Shown here: positions 31,986 through 40,588 of the stretch, in pieces
How positions within the stretch are numbered: the first letter of the stretch is position 1
How the letters are laid out: every line of letters begins with the position of its first letter
Position numbers and translations under genes: made by a program
DNA from: JANRKF01 sp033763575
Lineage (GTDB): Bacteria; Pseudomonadota; Alphaproteobacteria; Rickettsiales; SXRF01
NCBI GenBank assembly: GCA_033763575.1
Contig: JANRKF010000013.1
Coordinates: 62,001 to 126,000, forward strand
Direction of reading: 5' to 3'
DNA: 64,000 bases
The notes under the pieces: model-generated
Database searches by the model: none
The model's input: the letters and a program-made list of their open reading frames with translations, nothing else
Told to the model about the DNA's origin: nothing

Positions 31986-32761
31986 TGCTGGTTGACTCCC
32001 ATTGCCACCTGAACTTCCCGGACTATAAAACCGACCTTCCGGACGTCATCAAACGGGCGAGGGAGGCGGGGGTTGGGGTCATGCAGACCATCTGCACCGA
32101 AGTCGCCGAATTCGAGGAAGTTTACGCCATTGCCGAAGCAAACGAGGGAGTTTTTTGCTCCGTGGGAGTGCATCCGAATGATTCCGGTAAGGAAGAAATC
32201 GTTGATTCAAAATGGCTTATCGAGCAATGTTCACGCAAAAAAGTGATCGGCATCGGGGAGACGGGGCTGGATTACCACTACGAAACCACCGACCGCGAAC
32301 ACCAGAAAAAATCACTATATCAACATATTATAGCAGCTCGTGAAACCGGCGTTCCGCTAATACTCCACACCCGCGATGCCGATGACGATACGGCAGAGAT
32401 ATTATCCACAGAAATTCCAAAGGGAAATATACGCGGAGTCCTTCACTGCTTTACCTCTTCAAAACAACTTGCTGATAAAGCAGTGGAATTAGGATTTTAC
32501 ATCTCCCTTTCCGGAATTATCTCTTTCAAGAACGCTGCCCCCCTGCATGAGGCTATCCGCGATGTTCCGCTGGATCGGCTGCTGGTGGAAACCGATGCGC
32601 CGTTCCTCGCCCCCATCCCATTTCGCGGAAAACGCAACGAACCGGCCCATGTGGTCCATACCAACCGCATTCTGGCGGGCATTAAAGGCATTTCCGAGGA
32701 GGAGTGCGCCCGCATCACCACCGAGAACTTCTTCCGGCTATTTGACAGGGCGGCGGCATGA
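31985..32761 (+). CDS. TatD family metal-dependent hydrolase / DNase
   Basis: A 258-residue TatD-type TIM-barrel hydrolase. The metal ligands are visible in VDSHCHLNF (HxH near the N-terminus), GIGETGLDYHY (Glu), LILHTRDADDD, VLHCFTSS and LVETDAPFLAP. ATG 31985 overlaps the metG stop (TGATG); a GTG one codon upstream is possible. The family acts as a 3'-5' exonuclease or DNase, and the operon position between metG and the MBL hydrolase is standard. The middle of the gene (about 32130-32520) is AT-richer than its ends, as in the adjacent part of metG. Confidence 0.92.
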   Translation: MLVDSHCHLNFPDYKTDLPDVIKRAREAGVGVMQTICTEVAEFEEVYAIAEANEGVFCSVGVHPNDSGKEEIVDSKWLIEQCSRKKVIGIGETGLDYHYETTDREHQKKSLYQHIIAARETGVPLILHTRDADDDTAEILSTEIPKGNIRGVLHCFTSSKQLADKAVELGFYISLSGIISFKNAAPLHEAIRDVPLDRLLVETDAPFLAPIPFRGKRNEPAHVVHTNRILAGIKGISEEECARITTENFFRLFDRAAA

Positions 32762-32763
32762 AG

Positions 32764-32868
32764 ACACGTCATTGCGAGGAGGCAACGCCAACGAAGCAAT
32801 CCATCTCTCAACAAGCGGGGGCATGGATTGCCGCGCTCCCGGTGGTCGCTCGCAATGACGAGAACGGA
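32764..32868. repeat. Family D palindromic element between tatD and the MBL gene
   Basis: CGTCATTGCGAGGAGGCAAC with AAGCAATCCATC, and the inverse GGATTGCC and GGTCGCTCGCAATGACGAG. The outer arms pair as CGTCATTGCGAG / CTCGCAATGACG. This type is widespread in bacterial intergenic DNA. Confidence 0.75.
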
Positions 32869-32876
32869 GCATTATA

Positions 32877-33656
32877 ATGACCCTTAGAGTGACCATGCTA
32901 GGCTGTGGCAGCTCGGCGGGGGTGCCGTTCATCGGGTGCGATTGCCCGGTCTGCACTTCCAAAGACCCTAAAAACAACCGCACCCGCGTCTCGCTGTGGA
33001 TAGAAATAAACGGCAAGAACCTGCTGATCGACAGCTCGCCGGACCTCCGCCAGCAGGCGCTCCGGGAAGGCATGACCAATCTCGATGCCGTGCTCTATAC
33101 CCATGATCATGCCGATCACACCCACGGCCTCGATGATCTCCGCTCTTTCAACTACTTATCGGGAGGTCCTCTACCGATTTACGGCGATGCGAAAACGCTG
33201 GAAATGCTGCAAAAACGCTTTTCTTACGCCTTTCAGGCCAAACCGGAAAACCTCTGGTACCGGCCATGCCTGATGCCGCACACGGTTGTGGATAAGGATG
33301 TGGGCAGTTTTCCGCTTTTTGATACCGAAATAGGGTTTTTCAGGCTGGGTCACGGCAAGTCGAAGACCTATGGCTATCGTATTGGAAATTTTGCTTATTC
33401 GACCGATTGCGATGCCATCGATGACGCCAGTTTTGACGCGCTTTCCGGCCTCGATGTCTGGATTGTAGATTGTCTGCGTCCCGAGCCGTCCTACAGCCAT
33501 GCCCATCTGGAACTCACGCTTTCATGGATTGCGCGGGCCAAACCGAAGCGCGCCATCCTCACCCATATGAGCCATGATTTCGACTACGACACCCTAAAAG
33601 CATCATTGCCAGCAGGCGTCGAACCGGGCTATGATGGACTGACCATAAACTTATAG
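32877..33656 (+). CDS. MBL-fold metallohydrolase, PhnP-like
   Basis: A 259-residue metallo-beta-lactamase fold hydrolase. The metal site THDHADH lies at 75-81, with upstream LLIDSSPDLRQQ and downstream FAYSTDCDAI and ILTHMSHDFDYD supplying further ligands. Cys residues at 10, 21, 23 and 26 (LGCGSS, GCDCPVC) form the N-terminal zinc-binding pattern typical of PhnP-like phosphodiesterases. It is the last gene of the holB operon, separated from tatD by a family D repeat. The natural substrate of such operon members is unknown; a cyclic phosphodiester or nucleotide is plausible. Confidence 0.9.
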   Translation: MTLRVTMLGCGSSAGVPFIGCDCPVCTSKDPKNNRTRVSLWIEINGKNLLIDSSPDLRQQALREGMTNLDAVLYTHDHADHTHGLDDLRSFNYLSGGPLPIYGDAKTLEMLQKRFSYAFQAKPENLWYRPCLMPHTVVDKDVGSFPLFDTEIGFFRLGHGKSKTYGYRIGNFAYSTDCDAIDDASFDALSGLDVWIVDCLRPEPSYSHAHLELTLSWIARAKPKRAILTHMSHDFDYDTLKASLPAGVEPGYDGLTINL

Positions 33657-33678
33657 AAACTGGGCTGGAGAAGGATAT

Positions 33679-34086
33679 ATGGGATACGCGGAGTACGCCG
33701 GACTGCCAGCAGCACTTAATAAGAGCGAATTTGCAGTATTTATGAGCGCCCTGAGAGCCGCAATTGAAGCTCACGAAGAACAAACGAAAGATGGCGACAA
33801 TATAGGGACTTTAGTGCACCGGATACAATTCATCGGGAAGACTTGTTTTCTCAGGCAACTCGAGAAATTAGAACAGCCCAGTATGGTTAGAATGCAGGAT
33901 ATCAGCGATGCATTTGACCGTGCGTTTGATCTTTTTATAAGCAGCGCAAGACAAGACGCCAAAATTAGAAACTTATTAAGCGCAATTGATGACTCTGCTA
34001 CCATGATGCCCATTCAAACCGAGTATGGCGAATATAAACAAGCGTGGATTAAAGATACATACGAAAAATGCTTGATAACGCCTTAG
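33679..34086 (+). CDS. Hypothetical helical protein (AT-richer orphan)
   Basis: A 135-residue, all-helical soluble protein (SEFAVFMSALRAAIEAHEEQ; VHRIQFIGKTCFLRQLEKLE; DAFDRAFDLFISSARQD). No known motif is seen. GAGAAGGATATA precedes the ATG. It lies 22 bp after the MBL gene and may be co-transcribed, but the lower GC and lack of family identity set it apart from that operon. Confidence 0.5.
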   Translation: MGYAEYAGLPAALNKSEFAVFMSALRAAIEAHEEQTKDGDNIGTLVHRIQFIGKTCFLRQLEKLEQPSMVRMQDISDAFDRAFDLFISSARQDAKIRNLLSAIDDSATMMPIQTEYGEYKQAWIKDTYEKCLITP

Positions 34087-34131
34087 ACACACCATTATTT
34101 TCCATAATATATATTATACGATAAATAGAAC

Positions 34132-34887
34132 ATGACCGAAACCCTTGAATCACTTCTGAACATGCTGTGCAAAACGGTGGCCAGGAGCCAGCAGAACGCC
34201 CAGCAAACCGTGTATACGCTCACCGACGGGAAAGACGCCAAGCTGGCCTACGATCTGCTGGTGGCGTGCAATGCCGACGTCAAATATTTCGCCGATGCAA
34301 ATGCCGGAAATAAGCTCTATGTGCAGAATGCCTCGCTTGCCGCCTGCGCCGATAAAATCGCCGCTATTCTTGGCTCCGCCACCCTGTTTAAGCAGATCAA
34401 AAACCTGCTCGACAGCACTGAAAATGCCGGAAACTATAGCCTCTCCTTCATCAACACCGCGCATGGCCGCCAGCTGACGCTGCTGTTGCCGCCGGAGAAA
34501 TCGACGGCAAGCAACGCTCCTGCAGCGAAATCCGCCGCGCCGGAAGCCACCCAATCCCCCGTCATGACCTCCCCTCGGCCAAAAACACCAGTACTGCCCA
34601 AAGATGAGGATGCCCTGCTCGCCGGCCCTACGGTCGCCCGCAAAGCCATCCCAAAAAGCTTTAAAGCCAGTGCCACCGAGGAAGACCCGCTGAGAACGCG
34701 CATCATGCTCTACTTAAGCAGCCGCGTTTTCACCAGCACAGCCTGGACCATGTTCGCATTGCTGATCCTCGCCGTGATTTTCAGCATCATCATCACCATA
34801 CGCGGCTTCCTCTGCCCGGATATCGCAGGCGTGCAGAATGTTCCGGCTTATTGCCCCCGTAAAATCGCCCCACAACAACAGGAATAG
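34132..34887 (+). CDS. Hypothetical protein with a C-terminal transmembrane helix
   Basis: A 251-residue protein, not recognised. The N-terminal 115 residues are a soluble mixed fold (YTLTDGKDAKLAYDLLVACNADVKYF). A Pro/Ala/Ser-rich linker (about 120-165) follows, and one transmembrane helix near residues 204-222 (TAWTMFALLILAVIFSIIITI), leaving a short Cys-containing tail (FLCPDIAGVQNVPAYCP). The stop codon is one base before the aroA-cmk ATG, so the two are co-transcribed. The topology suggests a cytoplasmic domain anchored to the inner membrane. Function unknown. Confidence 0.55.
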   Translation: MTETLESLLNMLCKTVARSQQNAQQTVYTLTDGKDAKLAYDLLVACNADVKYFADANAGNKLYVQNASLAACADKIAAILGSATLFKQIKNLLDSTENAGNYSLSFINTAHGRQLTLLLPPEKSTASNAPAAKSAAPEATQSPVMTSPRPKTPVLPKDEDALLAGPTVARKAIPKSFKASATEEDPLRTRIMLYLSSRVFTSTAWTMFALLILAVIFSIIITIRGFLCPDIAGVQNVPAYCPRKIAPQQQE

Positions 34888-34888
34888 C

Positions 34889-36865
34889 ATGACCGCCACT
34901 TCTTCCGCCTCCCAGCCCCTTTGCGGCGACGTGCATGTCGCGGGCGACAAATCCATCTCGCACCGCGCGCTGATGCTGGCCTCGCAGGCGCTCGGGCTCA
35001 CCACCATCTCCGGCCTGCTCGAAGGCGAAGACGTGATGAATACCGCCGCCGCGCTCAAAAGCATGGGAGTAAATATCGAGAAAAATGGTAGCCAGTGGCG
35101 CGTCGAAGGCGTGGGCATCGGCGGCCTGCAGGAACCGCAGGGCGTGCTGGATATGGGCAATTCCGGCACCAGCACCCGCCTGCTGATGGGCCTCGTCACC
35201 CCCTACCCGTTCACCAGCTTCTTCACCGGCGACGATTCGCTGCGTTCGCGGCCGATGGCCCGCGTCATCACCCCGCTGGAGCAGGTCGGCGCGCAAATCA
35301 CCACCCATAGCGGCGGCAGGCTGCCGCTTTCGGTGAAGGGCACCGACACCCCCAACGCCATCAGCTACACGCTGCCGGTGGCCTCGGCACAGGTGAAATC
35401 GGCGATTATCCTCGCCGCGCTCAATACACCCGGCACCACCACCGTCATCGAACCGCATGCCACCCGTGACCACACCGAAAACATGTTGGAATATTTCGAT
35501 ATCCCCATCACGCGTGGGCAGACCAAAGACGGCACCAACATCACCCTGACCGGACGGCCAAAACAAACCGCAAAAAATCGCGACATCGAAGTGCCGGGCG
35601 ATCCCTCCTCCGCTGCGTTCCTGCTGGTGGCGGCGCTGATCGTGCCCGGATCGAATGTCATCGTGCGCAATATCTGCATGAACCCGCTGCGCACCGGCCT
35701 GTTTACAACCTTAAAGGAAATGGGCGCGGATCTTTCCTACGAGAATGAACGCACGCTCGGCGGCGAAAAACTGGCGGATATCCGGGTGCGTTATAGCGCG
35801 CTGAAGGCGGTAAATGTGCCCGCCGAACGCGCGCCCTCCATGATCGATGAATACCCAATATTGGCGGTGGCGGCGGCCTTTGCCAAGGGCGAGAGCGTAA
35901 TGCACGGGCTTTCCGAACTGCGGGTGAAGGAAAGCGACCGGCTGAATGCCATCACCGAAAGCCTCACCGGCTGCGGTGTTACCGCCCGCGCCGAGGGCGA
36001 TACGCTTTATGTCACCGGCGGGGTGCCCAAGGGCGGCACCACCATCGCCACCCGCCTCGACCACCGCATCGCCATGTCATTCCTGGTGATGGGTATGGCG
36101 AGCAAAGAACCCGTCATCATCGACGATGCCAGCGCCATCAACACCAGCTTCCCGAATTTCATATCGCTGATGAACGGGCTGGGCGCCTCGATTGCCACCG
36201 ACCGAGTACCGAGTACCGAGTACCGGGTACCGCTAGTCATCACCATCGACGGCCCCGCCGCCTCCGGCAAAGGCACCCTCGCCCGCCGCCTCGCCGAGCA
36301 TTTCGGCATGGCCTATCTCGATACCGGCAGCCTGTATCGCGCCGTCGGGCTGAAACTGGTCTATAGCGACAAGGACCCGAACGACAAGGAAGCCGCGCTC
36401 AAAGCCGCCCGCTCCATCGATACCAATGATTTAAGCAACCCCCGCCTGCGGCAGGAACGTATCGGGAAAGCGGCATCCATCGTTTCCGCCTTCCCGGAAG
36501 TGCGGCAGGCGCTGCTCGATTACCAGCGGGAATTTGCTAAGACCCCCAACGGCGCGGTGCTCGATGGCCGGGATATCGGCACGGTGGTCTGCCCCGACGC
36601 GCCGATCAAATTCTTCATCACCGCCACCTTGTTCGCCCGCGCCAAGCGCCGTCACCGGGAGCTTTCCGGCGAAGGAATAGAGGTGGTGTTCGATTCGGTG
36701 CTGGAAGACCTGCGCGAGCGTGACGAACGCGACCAGAACCGCGCAGCCGCGCCGTTAGTACCCGCCGACGATGCGATTATCATCGATTCCTCCGCCGCCG
36801 ACGCCAGCGAGATTTTCCAGCGGGCGCGGGAAATCGTGGAACTCCGGAAAGTCAGCGCTTCTTAG
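34889..36865 (+). CDS. aroA-cmk: Fused EPSP synthase (AroA) - cytidylate kinase (Cmk)
   Basis: A 658-residue two-enzyme protein. Residues 1 to about 437 are 3-phosphoshikimate 1-carboxyvinyltransferase (VAGDKSISHRALMLA, DMGNSGTSTRLLMGL, FTGDDSLRSRPM, SAQVKSAIILAAL, ELRVKESDRL, LDHRIAMSFLVMG). Residues from about 450 are cytidylate kinase (VITIDGPAASGKGTLARRLAEHFGMAYLDTGSLYRAV, DGRDIGTVVCPDAPIKFF, RRHRELSGEG). The linker, about 438-449 (DRVPSTEYRVPL), is encoded by a tandem ACCGAGT repeat. The ATG at 34889 has AGGA before it; the ORF is open 51 bases upstream through the preceding gene. The enzymes belong to aromatic amino acid and pyrimidine pathways, and their genes are often adjacent. Fusions exist in some other bacteria. 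rpsA, the usual next gene, is absent. Confidence 0.95.
   Translation: MTATSSASQPLCGDVHVAGDKSISHRALMLASQALGLTTISGLLEGEDVMNTAAALKSMGVNIEKNGSQWRVEGVGIGGLQEPQGVLDMGNSGTSTRLLMGLVTPYPFTSFFTGDDSLRSRPMARVITPLEQVGAQITTHSGGRLPLSVKGTDTPNAISYTLPVASAQVKSAIILAALNTPGTTTVIEPHATRDHTENMLEYFDIPITRGQTKDGTNITLTGRPKQTAKNRDIEVPGDPSSAAFLLVAALIVPGSNVIVRNICMNPLRTGLFTTLKEMGADLSYENERTLGGEKLADIRVRYSALKAVNVPAERAPSMIDEYPILAVAAAFAKGESVMHGLSELRVKESDRLNAITESLTGCGVTARAEGDTLYVTGGVPKGGTTIATRLDHRIAMSFLVMGMASKEPVIIDDASAINTSFPNFISLMNGLGASIATDRVPSTEYRVPLVITIDGPAASGKGTLARRLAEHFGMAYLDTGSLYRAVGLKLVYSDKDPNDKEAALKAARSIDTNDLSNPRLRQERIGKAASIVSAFPEVRQALLDYQREFAKTPNGAVLDGRDIGTVVCPDAPIKFFITATLFARAKRRHRELSGEGIEVVFDSVLEDLRERDERDQNRAAAPLVPADDAIIIDSSAADASEIFQRAREIVELRKVSAS
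36201..36232 (+). repeat. Heptanucleotide tandem repeat in the AroA-Cmk linker
   Basis: ACCGAGT x3, then ACCGGGT and ACCG (four and a half units of 7 bp). Because 7 is not a multiple of 3, a change of one unit alters the reading frame. Removing one unit puts TAG at 36234-36236 in the AroA frame immediately after the tract. Confidence 0.9.
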
Positions 36866-37397
36866 TCGGTTTTTTGGCCGGGGCTTTTTTCGCAGGCGCT
36901 TTCTTGGCGGTTTTGGCAGAGGATTTCTTCGCGGGACGCTCGTCTTCATCCTCGTCCTCATCCTCTTCTTCTTCGTCTTCGTCGATGCTATCGATCAGGA
37001 CTTCGCCTTCTATTTCTTCTTCCTCATCATCATCGCCGCCCTCATCAAGCTCTTCGAGGCTTTCGAGCGTCTCCATTTCGTCTTCCTCGATCTCCTCGAT
37101 ATCGTCATCGCCGGCGATCGGCTCGATATCCTCGAACGCATCCAGATCGACGCCCTCAATCTCCTTGACCGGCTTTTTTGCCTTGGCCTGGCGCAGCTCC
37201 ATCTTGGCTTTTTCCTTGAGCAGGGGATCGTCGGCATCCCCGGTGACCACCGCTTTTGCCCGCCCGCGCTTGCGATGGGCAATGGTGCTGTCGTTGATGG
37301 TGGCGCATTTCGGGCACTTGGCGGGATTCTTGCCTAAATCGTAAAACTTGGCTCCACACCCCACGCAAACCCGTTTATTTCCTAAATCAATGCTCAC
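36852..37397 (-). CDS. FYDLN acid domain protein (TIGR02300)
   Basis: A 181-residue protein with an N-terminal zinc ribbon, LGNKRVCVGCGAKFYDLGKNPAKCPKCATIND (two CxxC pairs and the FYDL motif), a long strongly acidic middle (Glu/Asp runs) and a Lys/Ala-rich basic C-terminus (KKAPAKKAPAKKPTKK). GTG 37397 is preferred: it has AGGGAG at good spacing and matches the family N-terminus, while the ORF is open nine codons upstream. The family is alphaproteobacterial and of unknown function. Its 3' end overlaps the convergent aroA-cmk gene by 14 bp. Confidence 0.9.
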   Translation of the reverse strand: MSIDLGNKRVCVGCGAKFYDLGKNPAKCPKCATINDSTIAHRKRGRAKAVVTGDADDPLLKEKAKMELRQAKAKKPVKEIEGVDLDAFEDIEPIAGDDDIEEIEEDEMETLESLEELDEGGDDDEEEEIEGEVLIDSIDEDEEEEDEDEDEDERPAKKSSAKTAKKAPAKKAPAKKPTKKR

Positions 37398-37532
37398 ATG
37401 ATACTCCCTATGAATTCGCGCCAATGAGGTTTGCTTAAACAGAAATGTTTTTTTTGCAACATAAATATTGAAATTTTTGAATAACGTACCACATTCCCTT
37501 AGCTAAATAATTTTCAACCGAAGAAAAGAGCC

Positions 37533-38120
37533 ATGACCAGGAATAATGAAAAACCGATAGCCGAAGACCCGCAGGAACCTGCAACCGAAACGCAGGATAT
37601 TGCTGCCGAAGCCGCAACAGCCGCGCAGATCGCCGATCTGGAAGAAAAACTGGCCCAGATGAAAGACCAGTGGGTGCGCGCTGCCGCCGAAACCGAAAAC
37701 ATCCGCAAGCGTGCCGAGCGCGACCAGCAGGAAACTGCCCGCTACGCCGCTGCCAGCTTCGCCCGCGACATGGTGGGCGTGCTGGAAAATGTAAAACGCG
37801 CCGCCGAAAGCATCACCCCTGAAAAACGCGCAGGCGACGAATTGCTGAAAACCGTTGGCGACGGGCTGGACATGACGGTCGCCGAACTGACCGGCATTTT
37901 CGAGCGCCACGGCATCAAACGCATCAACCCGATGGGCGAAAAATTCGACCATAACCTGCATCAGGCGGTGGTGCAGGTGGAGCAGCCCGGCACCGAACCG
38001 AACACGGTGATCCAGGTGGTGCAGGCCGGATACATCATGCATGACCGCCTGCTGAAACCGGCCATGGTCGCCGTCACCAAGGCCGCCAGCGATGAAAAAA
38101 AGCTGGATACCAGCGCGTAG
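37533..38120 (+). CDS. grpE: Nucleotide exchange factor GrpE
   Basis: A 195-residue GrpE, the DnaK nucleotide exchange factor. A long N-terminal coiled coil (AQIADLEEKLAQMKDQWVRAAAETENIRKRAERDQQE) is followed by ARDMVGVLENVKRA and a beta domain (GIKRINPMGEKFDHNLHQAVVQVE, VVQAGYIMHDRLLKPAMVAV). It is full length. It is divergent from the FYDLN gene, with an AT-rich 135-bp gap in between; AAGAAAAGAG precedes the ATG. The usual neighbour hrcA is not in the window. Confidence 0.96.
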   Translation: MTRNNEKPIAEDPQEPATETQDIAAEAATAAQIADLEEKLAQMKDQWVRAAAETENIRKRAERDQQETARYAAASFARDMVGVLENVKRAAESITPEKRAGDELLKTVGDGLDMTVAELTGIFERHGIKRINPMGEKFDHNLHQAVVQVEQPGTEPNTVIQVVQAGYIMHDRLLKPAMVAVTKAASDEKKLDTSA

Positions 38121-38149
38121 CCTGTCATTACCGCGCAGCGCACCCAGAT

Positions 38150-38965
38150 TTATCCGGGTAACGGACCTGATGCCCTACTAGCAGCATCCATCAAGGCTTG
38201 ATCCGCCAACCTGTCGTAGGATGGCATGGACTCATGTGGCGGCCACTCACCATATGTTTCGTACTCCATACCTAAAGCACCCATCAGTTTAACGAGCTTG
38301 CTTTCGTCCACGACATCCACAAAAACTTCCGCCCCTCGCGTTCTAGCAACAGCTCCCGGCACCTGATGTGTTACGATCGCATGGTTGATGCTTGCAGCCA
38401 TTTCCGAGGCGGCATCCGCATCGCCGGTTTGAATTAAGGCCTGAAAAAAAGCGGGGCGCAACTTTTTTTCACCCCTGTATAATTCACTGATACGAGAAAA
38501 AACAAAGCGATCCTTGGCGGCTTTCAATATTTCTTCCCAATTCTCAGGAATTTCAGGCTTATCACCAAGCCTACCGTCCTCCGCCATTTTGCATAGGCGA
38601 GTATAGAAACCCTCACTCTTAACCACGGCCTCGGCATGTGGAACACCTGGAACGGCTCCCGGAATGACCGTGCTGAGCCTTAACTTTCCCCCATAAACAT
38701 CTTGAACCGTGTCAAATCCGCGATCGACAAATTCTTTTTTTATTAATTCCGCAATCTCAGCGCTTCTAGCATTGGCTACCTTTAGTTTACTTGCTGGAAG
38801 AAAAGTATTCACCGTGTCGCCGACGCTGTCAATTTTCATATCTATGCGCGTACCAAAATTACTGTCAGACGTTCTAGGCCTAGGGACCATTACTGTGTCC
38901 ACCGCAATATTAACAACCGCCCCTTTGAAATTGATAACAACCGTTTTATCATCTCTATTCGCCAT
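38150..38965 (-). CDS. Hypothetical AT-richer orphan protein
   Basis: A 271-residue soluble protein, not recognised. Features: an N-terminal beta-rich stretch (KTVVINFKGAVVNIAVDTVMV), a helical middle, and an acidic C-terminus with a Trp-Pro-Pro turn (YGEWPPHESMPSYDRLADQAL). ATG 38965 is chosen because AGGGGGGC precedes it; the upstream in-frame ATG (39016) lacks a site. It is convergent with grpE, the stop codons being 29 bp apart. Base composition is lower in GC than grpE. No function can be assigned. Confidence 0.55.
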   Translation of the reverse strand: MANRDDKTVVINFKGAVVNIAVDTVMVPRPRTSDSNFGTRIDMKIDSVGDTVNTFLPASKLKVANARSAEIAELIKKEFVDRGFDTVQDVYGGKLRLSTVIPGAVPGVPHAEAVVKSEGFYTRLCKMAEDGRLGDKPEIPENWEEILKAAKDRFVFSRISELYRGEKKLRPAFFQALIQTGDADAASEMAASINHAIVTHQVPGAVARTRGAEVFVDVVDESKLVKLMGALGMEYETYGEWPPHESMPSYDRLADQALMDAASRASGPLPG

Positions 38966-39124
38966 ACGCTGCCCCCCTAAAAAAATCGATTTGAATCCTC
39001 GCCGTTTATTTATCAATCTATATAAATTATAAATTTTAAAAATTCTTTAATAAAAAAACTTATGCTTGCAGTTAAAGTGAATTAAAAGGTTGCAAAAGGT
39101 TGCCTTTTGCAGTAGTATGACTTT

Positions 39125-39349
39125 ATGACAACTATCAAACTTTCCGATGATCTGGTGAACGATGCCAAGCGCTATGCAGCGGTGTTCAGCCGCTCCGTGC
39201 CCAAACAAATCGAATATTGGTCGCGCATTGGAAAAATCGTCGAGGAAAATCCGGATTTGCCCTACGAATTCATTCAGGAGCTTTTGCTTGCATTAGAGGA
39301 TGACGACATTACTCCATTTGAATTTTCTAAACCAAAACGCAAAAAATGA
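39125..39349 (+). CDS. ParD-like antitoxin
   Basis: A 74-residue protein starting MTTIKLSDDLVNDAKRYAAVFSRSVPKQIEYWSRIGKIVEENPDL, the ribbon-helix-helix-type layout of ParD-like antitoxins (beta strand for DNA contact, two helices). An acidic C-terminal part (ALEDDDITPFEFSKPKRKK) likely wraps the toxin. It overlaps the toxin start (ATGA at 39346-39349). The repeat AAAAGGTTGCAAAAGGTTGCCTTTTGC lies 20-40 bp upstream and may be the autoregulatory site. Confidence 0.82.
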   Translation: MTTIKLSDDLVNDAKRYAAVFSRSVPKQIEYWSRIGKIVEENPDLPYEFIQELLLALEDDDITPFEFSKPKRKK

Positions 39350-39624
39350 TCCTCGAACAAACTTCTTATTTTGCCAAAGCAATGAAGAAGTTGCGCGCCA
39401 ATCAACGTGCATACGCTGAAAAGGCAATTCAGGACATAATGCATAATCCTTCGATAGGCGTAGCAAAGAAAGGAGACCTTGACGGGGTACGAGTCTATAA
39501 ATTTTATATGTTAAAACAGCTAACCTTATTATCATACACTTATACCCATGAGCGCCTTACATTGCGTTTAATTTCACTGGGCAGCCATGAGAATTTTTAC
39601 CGCGACCTGAAAAAATCCCACTGA
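39346..39624 (+). CDS. RelE/ParE superfamily toxin
   Basis: A 92-residue toxin of the RelE/StbE type: N-terminal helices (YFAKAMKKLRANQRAYAEKAIQDIMHNPSIGVAKKGDLDGVRVYKF), followed by the antiparallel strands KQLTLLSYTYTHERLTLRLISLGSHENFYRDLKKS. The family acts as an mRNA interferase, cutting mRNA at the ribosome, or as a gyrase poison. The C-terminal SHENFYRDLKK is typical of the RelE branch. Overlap with the antitoxin gene supports a functional module. The module lies where ftsE would be expected, directly upstream of ftsX. Confidence 0.85.
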   Translation: MILEQTSYFAKAMKKLRANQRAYAEKAIQDIMHNPSIGVAKKGDLDGVRVYKFYMLKQLTLLSYTYTHERLTLRLISLGSHENFYRDLKKSH

Positions 39625-39718
39625 ATCTCGTGAATTATCGCAAGACTGGCTCGCGCTACTACGCTCTCATCACAAATAATGATTTGATACGTATCATGAA
39701 TCGGATAATACTTGCTCC

Positions 39719-40588
39719 ATGAAATCCGATTTCACCTTCGCCAAAGACGACGCCCACCGCTTCCTGCCATGGCATATCGGCATCATGGTGGCGCTCGCCA
39801 CCTTCCTGCTGTCGCTGGTGCTGGCGCTCGGCGGCTGGGTCGGCGACCACCGCGAGGATTACACCGCGAATATTTCGGTCATCCTGCCCGGCGCGCTCGA
39901 AAATCTCGATGATAAAACCGCCAGGGTCAAAGCCGTCCTCGGCAAGGAAAAATCCATCGCCGAGGTGAAGCAGGTGAGCGAAAGCAACCTGCGCGAGCTG
40001 CTGGTGCCATGGATCGGCAACGGCGACGCGCTGCTCGATATGGCGCTGCCGGTGGTGCTTGACGTCACCCTGAAAGAAGACGCCGCGCCGCTGGATGAAA
40101 AATCGCTGCAAAAAGCCCTTTCCGACATCGAACCGACCATCGAACTCGATACCCATAATAGCTGGGCGGAGGTATTCGCCACCTTCATCCGCATCCTGCA
40201 AGGGCTGGCGGTGACGCTGGTGGCGACCATTCTGGGCGCGATGACGCTGATGATCGTGTTTTCCGCCCGCGCCTCGCTGCACCTGCACCAGCGCACGGTG
40301 GACCTGCTGCATGCCATGGGCGCGGAAGACGGCTATATCGCCCGCCAGTTCCAGCATGAGCATTTCAAGATCGGCCTGAGGGCCGCGGCCATCGGTACGG
40401 CGGCGGCGGCATTCGCCTATTGGGGCCTCGGCCTCTGCGTTGCCGCCATCAAGGCGCCAGTGCTGCCAAGCTTCGCTTTTTCCCAGCCGCATATCGCGCT
40501 GGTGCTGCTGATGCCGCTCGGCTGCGCGCTGGTCGTGCGTTATACCACGCGGGTTTCGGTGCTGGGCCAGCTAAGGGAAATCCTCTGA
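39719..40588 (+). CDS. ftsX: Cell division protein FtsX
   Basis: A 289-residue FtsX-type ABC permease subunit. TM1 is near residues 21-41 (HIGIMVALATFLLSLVLALGG), an extracytoplasmic domain follows (EDYTANISVILPGALENLDDK...), and three further membrane helices (ILQGLAVTLVATILGAMTLMIVFS; LGLCVAAIKAPVL; IALVLLMPLGCALVVRY) flank the HQRTVDLLHAMGAEDGYIARQFQHEHFKIGLRA cytoplasmic loop. FtsX works with the ATPase FtsE in septal wall hydrolase control; no ftsE lies upstream here. Its stop overlaps the ydcF-like start (TGATG). Confidence 0.9.
   Translation: MKSDFTFAKDDAHRFLPWHIGIMVALATFLLSLVLALGGWVGDHREDYTANISVILPGALENLDDKTARVKAVLGKEKSIAEVKQVSESNLRELLVPWIGNGDALLDMALPVVLDVTLKEDAAPLDEKSLQKALSDIEPTIELDTHNSWAEVFATFIRILQGLAVTLVATILGAMTLMIVFSARASLHLHQRTVDLLHAMGAEDGYIARQFQHEHFKIGLRAAAIGTAAAAFAYWGLGLCVAAIKAPVLPSFAFSQPHIALVLLMPLGCALVVRYTTRVSVLGQLREIL

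Noticed and set aside
36201..36232. The heptamer tract taken as an assembly or sequencing error that artificially fused aroA and cmk
   Set aside because: It cannot be fully excluded, but AroA-Cmk fusions exist in other bacteria, the cmk part has no usable start codon of its own before the P-loop, and the tract is not a homopolymer. Kept as a real fusion with a note on unit number.
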